A stretch of 64,000 nucleotides of DNA from Chryseobacterium arthrosphaerae (GTDB lineage Bacteria; Bacteroidota; Bacteroidia; Flavobacteriales; Weeksellaceae): NCBI RefSeq assembly GCF_001684965.1, contig NZ_MAYG01000001.1, positions 1,364,001 to 1,428,000 of the forward strand. Direction: 5' to 3'. The notes below the pieces were generated by a model, which worked only from the letters and a program-made list of their open reading frames with translations, did not search any database and had not been told where the DNA came from. Shown in pieces: positions 17,457 to 25,148 of the stretch (positions are counted from its first letter, which is position 1; each line of letters starts with the position of its first letter). The translations under genes and the position numbers were made by a program.

Positions 17457-17852
17457 ATGAAACCAAAAATGATCTGGGCCAATCTGGCAGTTGCCAACCT
17501 GGAACGCACCCAAAAGTTTTATGAAGCGATAGGATGTACTCCCAATAATCCCCACACTTCTAATGAATTAGTAAGTTTCTTTTTCGGAGAGAATAATTTT
17601 GTGATTCATTTCTTTCTGAAAAATATCCTGGAAACCAATGTAAAAGGTGTTTCTTTCGGTGATTCCCAAACCTCCAACGAAATTATATTTACCGTTTCTG
17701 CAGAAAATAGCGAACAGGTAGATCAATGGGCTGAAGAAGTTAAAAATGCAGGCGGAACCATAGTTTCAGAACCCGAAAGTTTTGGCAACAACTATTATGG
17801 CTTTGTCTTTGCAGATCCGGACGGACATAAATTTAATGTCTTTAAGATGTAA
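17457..17852 (+). CDS. VOC-family (glyoxalase/bleomycin-resistance fold) protein
   Basis: A 131-residue single-subunit VOC protein. IWANLAVANLERTQKFYEAIG begins the first beta-alpha-beta-beta-beta module and NYYGFVFADPDGHKFNVFKM closes the second. Metal ligands of true glyoxalases are only partly evident, so it may be a ring-cleaving enzyme, a binding protein or an uncharacterised member. It stands alone, diverging from the unknown pair at 16128-17275 and converging on the YdcF-like gene. Confidence 0.8.
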   Translation: MKPKMIWANLAVANLERTQKFYEAIGCTPNNPHTSNELVSFFFGENNFVIHFFLKNILETNVKGVSFGDSQTSNEIIFTVSAENSEQVDQWAEEVKNAGGTIVSEPESFGNNYYGFVFADPDGHKFNVFKM

Positions 17853-18014
17853 AAATTCTGAAATTTGTTTAAAATTCATTTTTGCCGTTAAAACCACTTT
17901 GTTTTCAACAAGATAGCATAGGTTGAGAATGAAAAAACATAGCTTTTTTGGGCTTTTATCAACTTTTTGAACTTTAAAGCCTTTTCATTATTTTTTTGCA
18001 GGGTTTTCAAAAAA

Positions 18015-18053
18015 ATGGAACACTTAGATTAAATTTTAGGTGTTTCATTTTTA
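18015..18053. terminator. Bidirectional terminator between VOC and YdcF-like genes
   Basis: A 12-bp stem (18015-18026 with 18037-18048, two wobble pairs) is flanked by A7 on the left and TTTTTA on the right, serving both convergent genes. Confidence 0.65.
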
Positions 18054-18083
18054 TAATAGGTTACACAGCAAACTGTAAAAATA

Positions 18084-18866
18084 TTATTTATTCATTCCCA
18101 GGCTGTTATATAACTGTACCTGCCATATTCCTACGACCTCTTTCAGCATAACGAATGTAAATGCAGCATTATAGCTATTGGGAAATACAGTGATTTCAGT
18201 ATCTATAAAATCAGATGCCTTTGGAATTGGTTTCACCCCAAATGTCTGAAACAGCGCTACAGATCTCTTCATATGAAACCCGGAAGTAACCAGATATATA
18301 TGGGAAGGAGCCATCTTATTTAATATCCCGCTGGAGTATTTTGCATTCTGATACGTATTCATGCTCTGATCTTCCCTGATCATATCAGAATCCGGCACGC
18401 CCATCTTTTTAAAATCCTCACTGAATAATTCCGCTTCACTTTTATGTCCTCTTCCTTTTCCGGAAATTACTATTTTACAGGGTTGGTTATTTTTCCTGTA
18501 TTCATGATACAATTGATAAGCAGTGACCATCCTGGAATACGACATGGTGTGTAATTTCTCTGTATTGTCAATGTCCACAACTCCACCGCCCAATACTACA
18601 ATAACAGGATTCTGAACAGCTGTATTCTTCACCTCAGAAGTACTGATATAATTTTTCTGCAGATATCCGGCGATCAGTTTTCCCAGAAAACCGTTCCCTA
18701 TAAGGATAACCATGAGAATTGCTGATATCAAAATTCCTGTTCTCAGATGCTTCCTTTTATTTTTTCTTTTCAATAGCGCAATGCTGACTACTGCAAGAAA
18801 TACTAAAAAATACGGTTCTGTAAAAAGCTGTAAAACACGAAATAGAAAGTCCAGTACAAATTTCAT
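18084..18866 (-). CDS. YdcF/SanA-like DUF218 membrane protein
   Basis: Two N-terminal membrane segments (about 10-28 and 38-58) anchor a DUF218 domain: PVIVVLGGGVVD, YSRMVTAYQLYHEYRK, ISGKGRGHKSEAELFSEDFKKMGVP, NTYQNAKYSSGIL and IYLVTSGFHMKRSVALFQTFG. Members of this family act in the envelope and are linked to wall or surface-polymer metabolism, without a settled reaction. The start was set at ATG 18866; the longer frame to 18908 begins with TTG and adds residues unlike the family. Single gene. Confidence 0.8.
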   Translation of the reverse strand: MKFVLDFLFRVLQLFTEPYFLVFLAVVSIALLKRKNKRKHLRTGILISAILMVILIGNGFLGKLIAGYLQKNYISTSEVKNTAVQNPVIVVLGGGVVDIDNTEKLHTMSYSRMVTAYQLYHEYRKNNQPCKIVISGKGRGHKSEAELFSEDFKKMGVPDSDMIREDQSMNTYQNAKYSSGILNKMAPSHIYLVTSGFHMKRSVALFQTFGVKPIPKASDFIDTEITVFPNSYNAAFTFVMLKEVVGIWQVQLYNSLGMNK

Positions 18867-19096
18867 CGGTGATAATTGATTGATGTTGAAAAAATATTGG
18901 GGCTTCAAAGATAAGGTAATTTCATGATTACTGCTTTTATCAATACGTTTTTAACCATTAGGAGAATATTAAGTATAGATTATTAAGGAATATCCAAAAA
19001 TATTTTTTAAGCGAATGCCAGATGCAAATTGATTTAAATTTTATCTGTATTTAAAATCTTTGAATAAAACAAAAACAAAATACTCATAGCACATAA

Positions 19097-19178
19097 TAGG
19101 GAGTTTCGGCGGCCTCCGGCCGCCGAAACTTTACCTTCTCCTTCATCAGGCAAGAACTTGCCCACTCTTAGCTCCCTA
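19097..19178 (-). ncRNA. Candidate three-stem structured RNA or small mobile element
   Basis: Terminal arms TAGGGAG (19097) and CTCCCTA (19172) pair perfectly. Inside lie a GC-rich 11-bp hairpin (19104-19114 with 19118-19128, TCC loop) and a 5-bp hairpin GGCAA/TTGCC (19149, 19158). The unpaired part is purine-rich when read on the minus strand, which favours that strand for an RNA. The GC-rich stem stands out in an AT-rich spacer. Equally, the terminal inverted repeats could mark a miniature mobile element. No known RNA class is claimed. Confidence 0.4.
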
Positions 19179-19220
19179 AAATATGAAAGCCTTACTTATA
19201 AACTTTGCGTTAAAATAAAT

Positions 19221-19250
19221 CTCCCGCAGATCAGGCTGATTTCGCAGATT
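19221..19250 (-). repeat. ATCTGCG-family dispersed repeat, copy 1
   Basis: Read on the minus strand it begins AATCTGCGAAATCAGCC and ends GATCTGCGGGAG. It matches degenerate copies at 19404 (opposite strand) and 51847. Confidence 0.5.
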
Positions 19251-19403
19251 TTTTGCCATGAATACATCAATGAAAGAGTTTGCTGATTTCAAGATATACA
19301 GGAAACTTCTATTTTTTACCTCAGAATTTTACAAAATATCTTGTTCGTACATTAGTAAATATTTTTCACCAATCGTATAGATTACAAAACCTTCATCTTT
19401 TAT

Positions 19404-19433
19404 GATCTGCGTAATCTCCGAAATCAGCGAGCG
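19404..19433 (+). repeat. ATCTGCG-family dispersed repeat, copy 2
   Basis: Reads GATCTGCGTAATCTCCGAA then ATCAGCGAGCG, inverted relative to the copy at 19221. Confidence 0.5.
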
Positions 19434-19462
19434 ATTAAAAAGAAACAACTGTTTTCTTTACC

Positions 19463-19705
19463 CTATTCATAATTCATTTCCTTTTCTAAAATAATCTGAT
19501 TCCTCCGAACCGTCACCAGCACTTTATCTCCCGGTTCAAAACCACTATCCAGCAGCCACTTCCCTGCCAACCGGATTTCCGGGAAGAAAACCAGCCTTCT
19601 GTATGCTCTTCCAAACACTTTATGGGAAACCGTAAGGTTCCTGATGGACACTATTTTATATTTGCCCCGGATAACTATTTCTTTCATTTTGTTGTTTTTC
19701 ATCAA
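19463..19705 (-). CDS. SymE-like toxin (AbrB-superfamily fold)
   Basis: An 80-residue basic protein whose second half, FFPEIRLAGKWLLDSGFEPG followed by DKVLVTVRRNQIILEKE, matches the SymE toxin family. In Escherichia coli SymE is an SOS-induced inhibitor whose mRNA is silenced by the antisense RNA SymR. The start could be any of three nearby ATGs (19705, 19702, 19687). An XRE regulator gene diverges from it across 130 bp, so a protein repressor may act here in place of or along with antisense RNA. No antisense promoter could be confirmed. Confidence 0.7.
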   Translation of the reverse strand: MMKNNKMKEIVIRGKYKIVSIRNLTVSHKVFGRAYRRLVFFPEIRLAGKWLLDSGFEPGDKVLVTVRRNQIILEKEMNYE

Positions 19706-19766
19706 GCAAGAAATATCCGGCAGGCTAAACCAGTTATAAAGAGGATATTTTATGCTAAAAAGCAGC

Positions 19767-19793
19767 TATTTTAGAAGATAATTTATTTTAGAA
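19767..19793. promoter_or_regulatory. Direct repeats in the symE-like/XRE divergent spacer
   Basis: Two identical 10-mers TATTTTAGAA start at 19767 and 19784, 17 bp apart (close to two helical turns). They are candidate sites for the XRE protein encoded at 19836. Confidence 0.35.
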
Positions 19794-19822
19794 ACAGGCT
19801 TCTTTTTCAAGGCTAAAAACTT

Positions 19823-19830
19823 TATATTTG
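19823..19830 (+). promoter_or_regulatory. TATATTTG -7 promoter box of the XRE gene
   Basis: It matches the Bacteroidota TAnnTTTG -7 consensus. Because it ends 5 nt before the ATG at 19836, the message would be nearly leaderless from that codon, or begin translation at the in-frame ATG at 19851. Confidence 0.45.
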
Positions 19831-19835
19831 TTATT

Positions 19836-20249
19836 ATGAGTTACACAGATATGCAAAATAAAAAAATACATCAGGGTAGAAATATAAAACGTTTCCGTGA
19901 AATGCTGGGCATCAAACAGGAAGCCTTAGCTTTTGAACTGGGTGACGACTGGAACCAGAAGAAAGTTTCTCTTTTAGAACAGAAAGAAACCGTAGAATCT
20001 GATATTCTGGCGCAGGTAGCGAAGATTTTGAAAGTGCCTGCGGAGGCGATTGAGAATTTTGATGAGGAACAGGCGGTGAATATTATTTCAAATACCGTCA
20101 ATAACAATGATAATGCTACAGGTAATTCTTTGTACAGCTATCAACCTACTTTCAATCCTATTGATAAGATGGTAGAGCTTTATGAGCGTATGCTTCAGCA
20201 GCAAAAGGAGATGATTGAGAAGTTGGAGAAGTTGTTACAACAGAAGTAA
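19836..20249 (+). CDS. XRE-family transcriptional regulator
   Basis: A 137-residue protein with an N-terminal helix-turn-helix (about 12-70: IHQGRNIKRFREMLGIKQEALAFELGDDWNQKKVSLLEQKE...ILKVPAEAI). The C-terminal helix is predicted coiled coil (MVELYERMLQQQKEMIEKLEKLLQQK), likely for oligomerisation. Codon 6 is an alternative ATG (19851). It diverges from the SymE-like toxin gene and is followed after 10 bp by the AT-rich three-gene run, so it may regulate both sides. Its own base composition is ordinary for the genome, unlike the genes after it. Confidence 0.85.
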   Translation: MSYTDMQNKKIHQGRNIKRFREMLGIKQEALAFELGDDWNQKKVSLLEQKETVESDILAQVAKILKVPAEAIENFDEEQAVNIISNTVNNNDNATGNSLYSYQPTFNPIDKMVELYERMLQQQKEMIEKLEKLLQQK

Positions 20250-20259
20250 ATATTATAAT

Positions 20260-20904
20260 ATGACACAGATAGAAAGAAATAATAGAACTGAACATCAATT
20301 CAATGCATTTATAGATCAATATCTAAGCTTTACTAGTTACCTTGGGAGTTATAAACGAAGTTTTGATATTTTACTAAATAATGTTGTAAATACCAAATCT
20401 CATGTTGATCATATTGCATATCCAATGCTATTCATTGCTAGACATTGCTTAGAGCTAGGACTAAAAGCAAACATTAGATATTTTTCAAAGTATTCAGAAA
20501 AAGATGATTATACCAATGCAGGAACACATGACCTTGAAAAACTATTCAATGCTTTTAAAATGCATGTTGAAAAAACTATTGAAAATTTAAAAAGCAAACA
20601 TAATATTGATGTTGAGGATGAAGATAAAAAATCTTTCAAACAGCTATGTGACGAGGTTGAAAAATTAAATAATACTCTTCATATTTTAGACAAAAATTCT
20701 GATGCTTTTAGATATCCAATTGATAAAAAACAAAATCCATCATTTAAAAATAATGACCGAATAAATTTAATTGATGTTGCTGAATTACTTGAGAAAAGCA
20801 TGACACTATTTCTATACACAGCTGATGTTTTTGCTAAATATACTGATTATGTGGATGGAATTGAAAGCTTTTACGAAGATATAATGAGAGAACAATACGA
20901 ATAG
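20260..20904 (+). CDS. Hypothetical helical protein, HEPN-like
   Basis: A 214-residue all-helical, Lys/Asp/Asn-rich protein. YPMLFIARHCLELGLKANIR followed by a GTHDLEKLFNAF segment is the layout seen in many HEPN domains (a helix with ARxxLELxLKA, then HDLxKL). It lacks an evident Rx4-6H catalytic motif, so it could be a non-catalytic partner. The ATG at 20260 is chosen over the upstream frame from 20215, which overlaps the XRE gene. It is the first of three AT-rich genes on the same strand and lies 10 bp after the XRE stop. Confidence 0.6.
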   Translation: MTQIERNNRTEHQFNAFIDQYLSFTSYLGSYKRSFDILLNNVVNTKSHVDHIAYPMLFIARHCLELGLKANIRYFSKYSEKDDYTNAGTHDLEKLFNAFKMHVEKTIENLKSKHNIDVEDEDKKSFKQLCDEVEKLNNTLHILDKNSDAFRYPIDKKQNPSFKNNDRINLIDVAELLEKSMTLFLYTADVFAKYTDYVDGIESFYEDIMREQYE

Positions 20905-20935
20905 ATAATAACTAAACCATGATTAAAACTAATAT

Positions 20936-22006
20936 ATGAAATTTATTGCTCGAAAAGAACCTGACTATTTTAAAGATTTTAATTTTAATAAAGATAATTA
21001 TTATAAATACTTTGAAAGAATTCGTCCAGATTTAATTAAAGAATTCAATAATAAATGCGGATATTGTGAAGGAGATTTAAATATAACCAGTTTACCACAA
21101 ATTGATAATTTTTACCCAAAAAATAAATATTCCCAAGAAGCTTTCAAATGGAATAATTTAATATTATGTTGCCAGGTTTGTAATATAGTTAAAATGGATA
21201 AGTTTCCTCTTGATGAAAACAATATGCCATTGCTTATAAATCCTTCAATAGAAGAACCGCAAGAGCATCTTACTTTAGATATTAATTCTGGATTATTAGA
21301 AGGAAAAACAGAGAAAGGGAAAATCACTATTTCTACTTTTGCCTTAAACAGACCAGAATTAGTCGAACTAAGAAGAAAATCTGGAAATCTTCAACAAATT
21401 CAATCATCATTTCCTAATTTAAATATTGAGTTAGATCGTAATAGTATTTTCATAGCTTTTAAAGATAATATCAATAAAATACTGGAGGTTACTAATAAGT
21501 TGAATGAAGATTCTTCCGGAGACAATTTGGTAGCATATCTATTATATGCAAATGTTATTACCTCTCTAGAAACTTATTTAGCTGATATTTTTATAAATAC
21601 TATCTTTCAAAATACTTTATATTTAAAAAAATTTGTGGAAACTTATCCAAAATTTAAAGGCAAAGACAATTCACAAAAATTCGAACTGTCTGAAATTTTT
21701 ATGAAATATAATAAAATTGAAGAGATTGTTACTGATGAAATTTTAGGAATAATATATCATAATCTTTCTACAGTTAATCAAATGTTTAAGGATACCTTTA
21801 CAATCAAATTCCCAAGTGATAAAGCAACTATTTATAAAGCAATTGAAATAAGACATGATATAGTTCATCGAAATGGAAAAACGAAGATTGATAAGGAAAC
21901 AAAAGCATCAACTGAACATAATATAGGAAAGAAGGAAATTCAAGAGCTGATTACTGCAACAACTAAATTTGTTAGTGAAATAAACGAACAAATGATAGAA
22001 CTATAA
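20936..22006 (+). CDS. HNH (PtuB-like) and HEPN fusion protein, putative defence nuclease
   Basis: A 356-residue protein with two parts. Residues ~35-95 resemble the HNH domain of PtuB/TIGR02646 proteins: CGYC (C41/C44), QIDNFYPK, WNNLILCCQVCN (C79/C82, N83) and K86. The usual histidine of the IEHFxPK motif is asparagine 58 here, so the DNase site may be altered. Residues ~195-350 look like a HEPN domain: LYANVITSLETYLADIF and the RNase-type motif R306-HDIV-H311 followed by RNGK. HEPN domains commonly cleave RNA in abortive defence. AT-rich; between a HEPN-like and a DUF4209 gene. Confidence 0.65.
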   Translation: MKFIARKEPDYFKDFNFNKDNYYKYFERIRPDLIKEFNNKCGYCEGDLNITSLPQIDNFYPKNKYSQEAFKWNNLILCCQVCNIVKMDKFPLDENNMPLLINPSIEEPQEHLTLDINSGLLEGKTEKGKITISTFALNRPELVELRRKSGNLQQIQSSFPNLNIELDRNSIFIAFKDNINKILEVTNKLNEDSSGDNLVAYLLYANVITSLETYLADIFINTIFQNTLYLKKFVETYPKFKGKDNSQKFELSEIFMKYNKIEEIVTDEILGIIYHNLSTVNQMFKDTFTIKFPSDKATIYKAIEIRHDIVHRNGKTKIDKETKASTEHNIGKKEIQELITATTKFVSEINEQMIEL

Positions 22007-22065
22007 ACCCAATATTCATACATGTTTATACCTTAGTTTATATTTTACAGCTATCATATTTTGAA

Positions 22066-23667
22066 ATGAAAGAATTATCAAAAGAAATCCTGAACAACAA
22101 GTATTCAAAAGAACTAAGATTTGAATTATTTAACCTTTGGAAAAACAATTCTACAGATAAACAAATAAATAGCTTATATCAGCTCATTAACTGCAACCTT
22201 ACAGAGGACAGCTTTGAAAATCTTTTAAAAGACCCTAAGTTCATTTTACCTGAAATACTTATTGACAATATTGAGATATCAGCTAGGATTAATGATATAA
22301 AATTTATTCTCGGGGACAAGGACAAATTAAACTGTATAAAAAATGCTGTAGACTCTTATATAAGAATATATGAAAGGACTGATGAATTAGATTATCTAAT
22401 TCGTTCCCTAGAATTAATACGAAAAGTAAAATCTATTTTTAAACAAGATCTTACACGATTAGAAGAGAAAATACTACAAATAATTTTTAGATTAGAATCA
22501 TCATATTATCAATTAAAACTTTTAAGTGCTTCCATCAATCTTCTAATTCTAGAAGTTTCTTCAGAAAAGCTTAAAAATTATTTTATAATTAAATTAAAAG
22601 AAAGTTTAAAAGCAAATCAGTATGACGATGCTCTTAATTATATTCAGGGATTAAATAAGTTAGGGTACTTTAATCATAATCAACTCAAAATAGAGACAGC
22701 ATTATGTTTAGAAGAAGAGGCAGATTATTATAAGTCTCAAAAAGACGAAAATACATATAACCCAAACATATTATCAACTTATCTTGATGCTCTAAAACAA
22801 ATAAAAGGAATTGTTGTAGATAAAAGTTTTAAAACTAGACTTGAAAAAAAGATAAAAAAGGAACAAAAAATAGAAGCAGAAATTATATCAATAATTGGCA
22901 CTACTGGCAAATCAAAATTAAATATTCCTCAGCTAATAAAAGAACAAAATATTGACGACTTTTATAGTGGTTTCAATTTTCTATTATGGTATCCTATTTT
23001 TAATCCTACTTTTATTAAAAAACAAGAAAACAATAATTTTTATCAACGATATTTTCCGAAAAGTGTCCACATTACAAATAAAGGAACTGTTAGTGGTATT
23101 TCAAATACAGGAGAGTTTAATTTAAACCAAGAAAGAGAACATTATAGAAATATTACAATTTCATTAATCCAAGAGATTAAATTTATAATGGATTTGGATG
23201 AACAGGTGTCCAGAGATTGGGTGGCAGAAATGATTAGTGAATGTAACAGTCCATTCATTCCAAAAGATAGAGAATATTTATTTATTGAAGGAATTTACAC
23301 TGGATTTCAAAATAATTTTATACTTGCATCACATCTCCTTATCCCTCAAATTGAAAATAGTTTGAAGTACATTATAGAAGCAAATAATAGAAATACTATC
23401 AGACTTTCAGATGATATCCAGAACGACAATACCTTAGGCGGTGTATTAAATACGGAGGAAAACGGGAAGATGCTTGATGGTATTTGTGAAAAAAACTTAT
23501 TATTAGAGTTAAACAGCTTTTTAGTAGACGGTAATAGTGTAAATTTTAGGAACAAAATATCTCATGGATTAATTTCGCCATTAGAAATAAACTATTACGG
23601 TATTTATCTTTGGTGGCTTTCCTTAAGGATGATTGTACAAACTGAAGAATATTTCAAGATAGAGTAA
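22066..23667 (+). CDS. DUF4209-domain protein with RNxxxHG motif
   Basis: A 533-residue protein. The N-terminal ~330 residues are long helices resembling solenoid repeats (paired RLE/YIRIYERT segments). The C-terminal part is DUF4209-like: HLLIPQIENSLKYIIEA, GGVLNTEENGKMLDGICEKN and FRNKISHGLIS, where R495 and H500 form the conserved RNxxxHG. That spacing equals the HEPN Rx4H motif, so a ribonuclease role is plausible but inferred. It is the third gene of an AT-rich run that also encodes an HNH-HEPN fusion. Its stop overlaps the frame of the gene remnant that follows. Confidence 0.65.
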   Translation: MKELSKEILNNKYSKELRFELFNLWKNNSTDKQINSLYQLINCNLTEDSFENLLKDPKFILPEILIDNIEISARINDIKFILGDKDKLNCIKNAVDSYIRIYERTDELDYLIRSLELIRKVKSIFKQDLTRLEEKILQIIFRLESSYYQLKLLSASINLLILEVSSEKLKNYFIIKLKESLKANQYDDALNYIQGLNKLGYFNHNQLKIETALCLEEEADYYKSQKDENTYNPNILSTYLDALKQIKGIVVDKSFKTRLEKKIKKEQKIEAEIISIIGTTGKSKLNIPQLIKEQNIDDFYSGFNFLLWYPIFNPTFIKKQENNNFYQRYFPKSVHITNKGTVSGISNTGEFNLNQEREHYRNITISLIQEIKFIMDLDEQVSRDWVAEMISECNSPFIPKDREYLFIEGIYTGFQNNFILASHLLIPQIENSLKYIIEANNRNTIRLSDDIQNDNTLGGVLNTEENGKMLDGICEKNLLLELNSFLVDGNSVNFRNKISHGLISPLEINYYGIYLWWLSLRMIVQTEEYFKIE

Positions 23668-23669
23668 GG

Positions 23670-24028
23670 ATCGATGTTAATGGCTCTTCTTGCTTAGAGC
23701 TTGATACATGGTATGGTGCTCAATTCAATAATAAAATTGATTTAATTCCTGATGGAATAGTGAAACTGCGTCCACCAATGGATGTTGAATATACATATAT
23801 TTCATCTTTCTTTAGAAATGCATATTCCTTAGATATTAAATGGACTACAAAAATAATATTAAAAGTTTTCAGGCGGAAGAATTTAAAACTGAGGAAATTA
23901 AAATAATAAAAAATAATGTTGAATATTTTCCGGTAAGATATATTCATGCAGAATATGAATATTTTGAAGATAAATATCCTAATCATATTAATGAAATACT
24001 CAAAAAACTAAGACTAAGGAACGAATAA
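23670..24028 (+). pseudogene. Frameshifted 3' remnant of an unknown gene
   Basis: Directly after the DUF4209 stop, one frame reads RIDVNGSSCLELDTWYGAQF and continues to DIKWTTK around 23852. The reading then resumes in the frame beginning at 23840 as NNIKSFQAEEFKTEEI and runs to LRLRNE and a stop at 24026. The two frames join at an A5 run (23849-23853), as expected after loss of one base from a longer A run. The 5' part appears to be missing, replaced by the DUF4209 gene. I do not recognise the family. It may be the scar of insertion of the island, or a sequencing error in one base of a short gene. Confidence 0.5.
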
Positions 24029-24079
24029 ATTTTTATTAAAAAACTTCACTTTATTGTATATTTCTTCCCAAAAACTTGC

Positions 24080-24121
24080 GTAGCTAAATAACTACATATA
24101 TATTTGTAGTCAAATAGCTAC
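24080..24121 (+). promoter_or_regulatory. ArsR-type operator dyad upstream of the ArsR-family gene
   Basis: A 42-bp imperfect palindrome centred at 24100/24101 with 17 of 21 positions symmetric: GTAGCTA...TAGCTAC outside, ACTACA...TGTAGT inside. It ends 3 bp before the ATG, so binding would block expression of the operon, as in autoregulated ArsR systems. Confidence 0.7.
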
Positions 24122-24124
24122 ACA

Positions 24125-24454
24125 ATGAATTTAAGAAGAGATGTTTTTCAGGCGATTGCAGACCCTACCAGAAGATCCATACTGATGCTGGTGGCTGCGC
24201 AATCTATGACTGCAGGAGCCATTGCTTCCAATTTCGATACCGCAAGACCTACCGTTTCCAAACATCTTCAGATCCTTACAGAATGTGAACTTTTGAGATC
24301 TGAACAGAACGGCCGTGAAATTATTTACCACCTCAATCCCAATAAAATGAAAGAAATAGCCGATTTTATAGAGCCGTTCCGCAAAATGTGGGATGAGAAA
24401 TTCAATAAGCTGGAAAGTGTGATGAAAGCCTATCAAAATATAAGTAATAAGTAA
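24125..24454 (+). CDS. ArsR-family winged-helix regulator
   Basis: A 109-residue protein: [20 protein letters not shown], then [18 protein letters not shown] as the recognition helix and [12 protein letters not shown] as the wing. No metal-binding cysteine motif (ELCVC) is present, so it belongs to the non-metal branch that often regulates an adjacent SRPBCC gene. It is followed by an SRPBCC gene, YdeI, DoxX and DUF4256 genes, probably its targets. The 42-bp dyad immediately upstream is its likely autoregulatory site. Confidence 0.9.
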   Translation: MNLRRDVFQAIADPTRRSILMLVAAQSMTAGAIASNFDTARPTVSKHLQILTECELLRSEQNGREIIYHLNPNKMKEIADFIEPFRKMWDEKFNKLESVMKAYQNISNK

Positions 24455-24480
24455 TGGCAATGAGTACTCACACCACAACA

Positions 24481-24534
24481 ACTCTTACTCTCCTACTCTC
24501 AAACACCAAAACCCTCAAACCCTCAAACCCTAAA
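24481..24534 (+). repeat. Degenerate octanucleotide array abutting the SRPBCC start codon
   Basis: ACTCTT, ACTCTCCT, ACTCTCAA, ACACCAAA, ACCCTCAA twice and ACCCTAAA follow one another with an 8-bp register and end one base before the ATG at 24536. Confidence 0.7.
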
Positions 24535-24535
24535 T

Positions 24536-24994
24536 ATGGAACTTAAAACAAAAATTCACGCAGAAGACGGAAAACAGGAAATCTTCATCATCAGAGAATT
24601 TGATCTTCCGGTAGAACTGCTTTTCAAAGCCTATACAGAAGCTGAACTTTTCGAACAATGGATGGGAACCAAAGTGACCAAATTTGAAAACAGGCCCCAT
24701 GGGAGTTACCGTTTTGAAACTTCAAATCCTCAGGGAGAAGTCATGTTCAGTGCCAATGGAACCATTCATGATATCGTTCAGAATGAGAAAATTATAAGAA
24801 CCTTTCAGATGGAAAACACGCCTTTTCCGCCTCAGATCGAGTTTTTAGAATTTGAAAAACTAACCGATACGACCAGCAAAATCACCATTCAAACCATCTA
24901 TAAATCTGTAGACTTCAGAGATCAGCACCTGAAAATGCCATTCGCACAGGGAATTAATATGGCGCATAACCGTTTACAGGAATTATTTAAGTAA
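24536..24994 (+). CDS. SRPBCC/AHSA1-family domain protein
   Basis: A 152-residue START-like (Bet v1 fold) protein: FIIREFDLPVELLFKAYTEAELFEQWMG at the N-terminus and a long C-terminal helix (HLKMPFAQGINMAHNRLQELFK). It should bind a hydrophobic ligand; the ligand is unknown. In many bacteria an ArsR-SRPBCC pair is co-transcribed, as here (82 bp apart). The 5' leader consists mostly of octanucleotide repeats and lacks a visible Shine-Dalgarno site. Confidence 0.85.
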   Translation: MELKTKIHAEDGKQEIFIIREFDLPVELLFKAYTEAELFEQWMGTKVTKFENRPHGSYRFETSNPQGEVMFSANGTIHDIVQNEKIIRTFQMENTPFPPQIEFLEFEKLTDTTSKITIQTIYKSVDFRDQHLKMPFAQGINMAHNRLQELFK

Positions 24995-25148
24995 GGATTT
25001 GTCAGATAATAAACAAAAAGATAAGAGACAATGGACAATGAGGTCAAAGTTTGATCTATGACTGTCAATAGTCAATTTTGCTTCGCAAGTGAATCGTCAA
25101 TGTTTTGCGAATGGATAACAATCTTGAACATTGAACCTTCAACTCCAA

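Larger units (their letters stand above)
18867..19462. other. Repeat-bearing intergenic region
   Basis: About 600 bp without a gene. It holds the structured element at 19097-19178 and two inverted copies of an ATCTGCG-type repeat (19221-19250 and 19404-19433). Confidence 0.6.

Noticed and set aside
23840..24028. 62-residue frame as an independent small gene
   Set aside because: Better explained as the second part of a frameshifted gene whose first part is in another frame just upstream.
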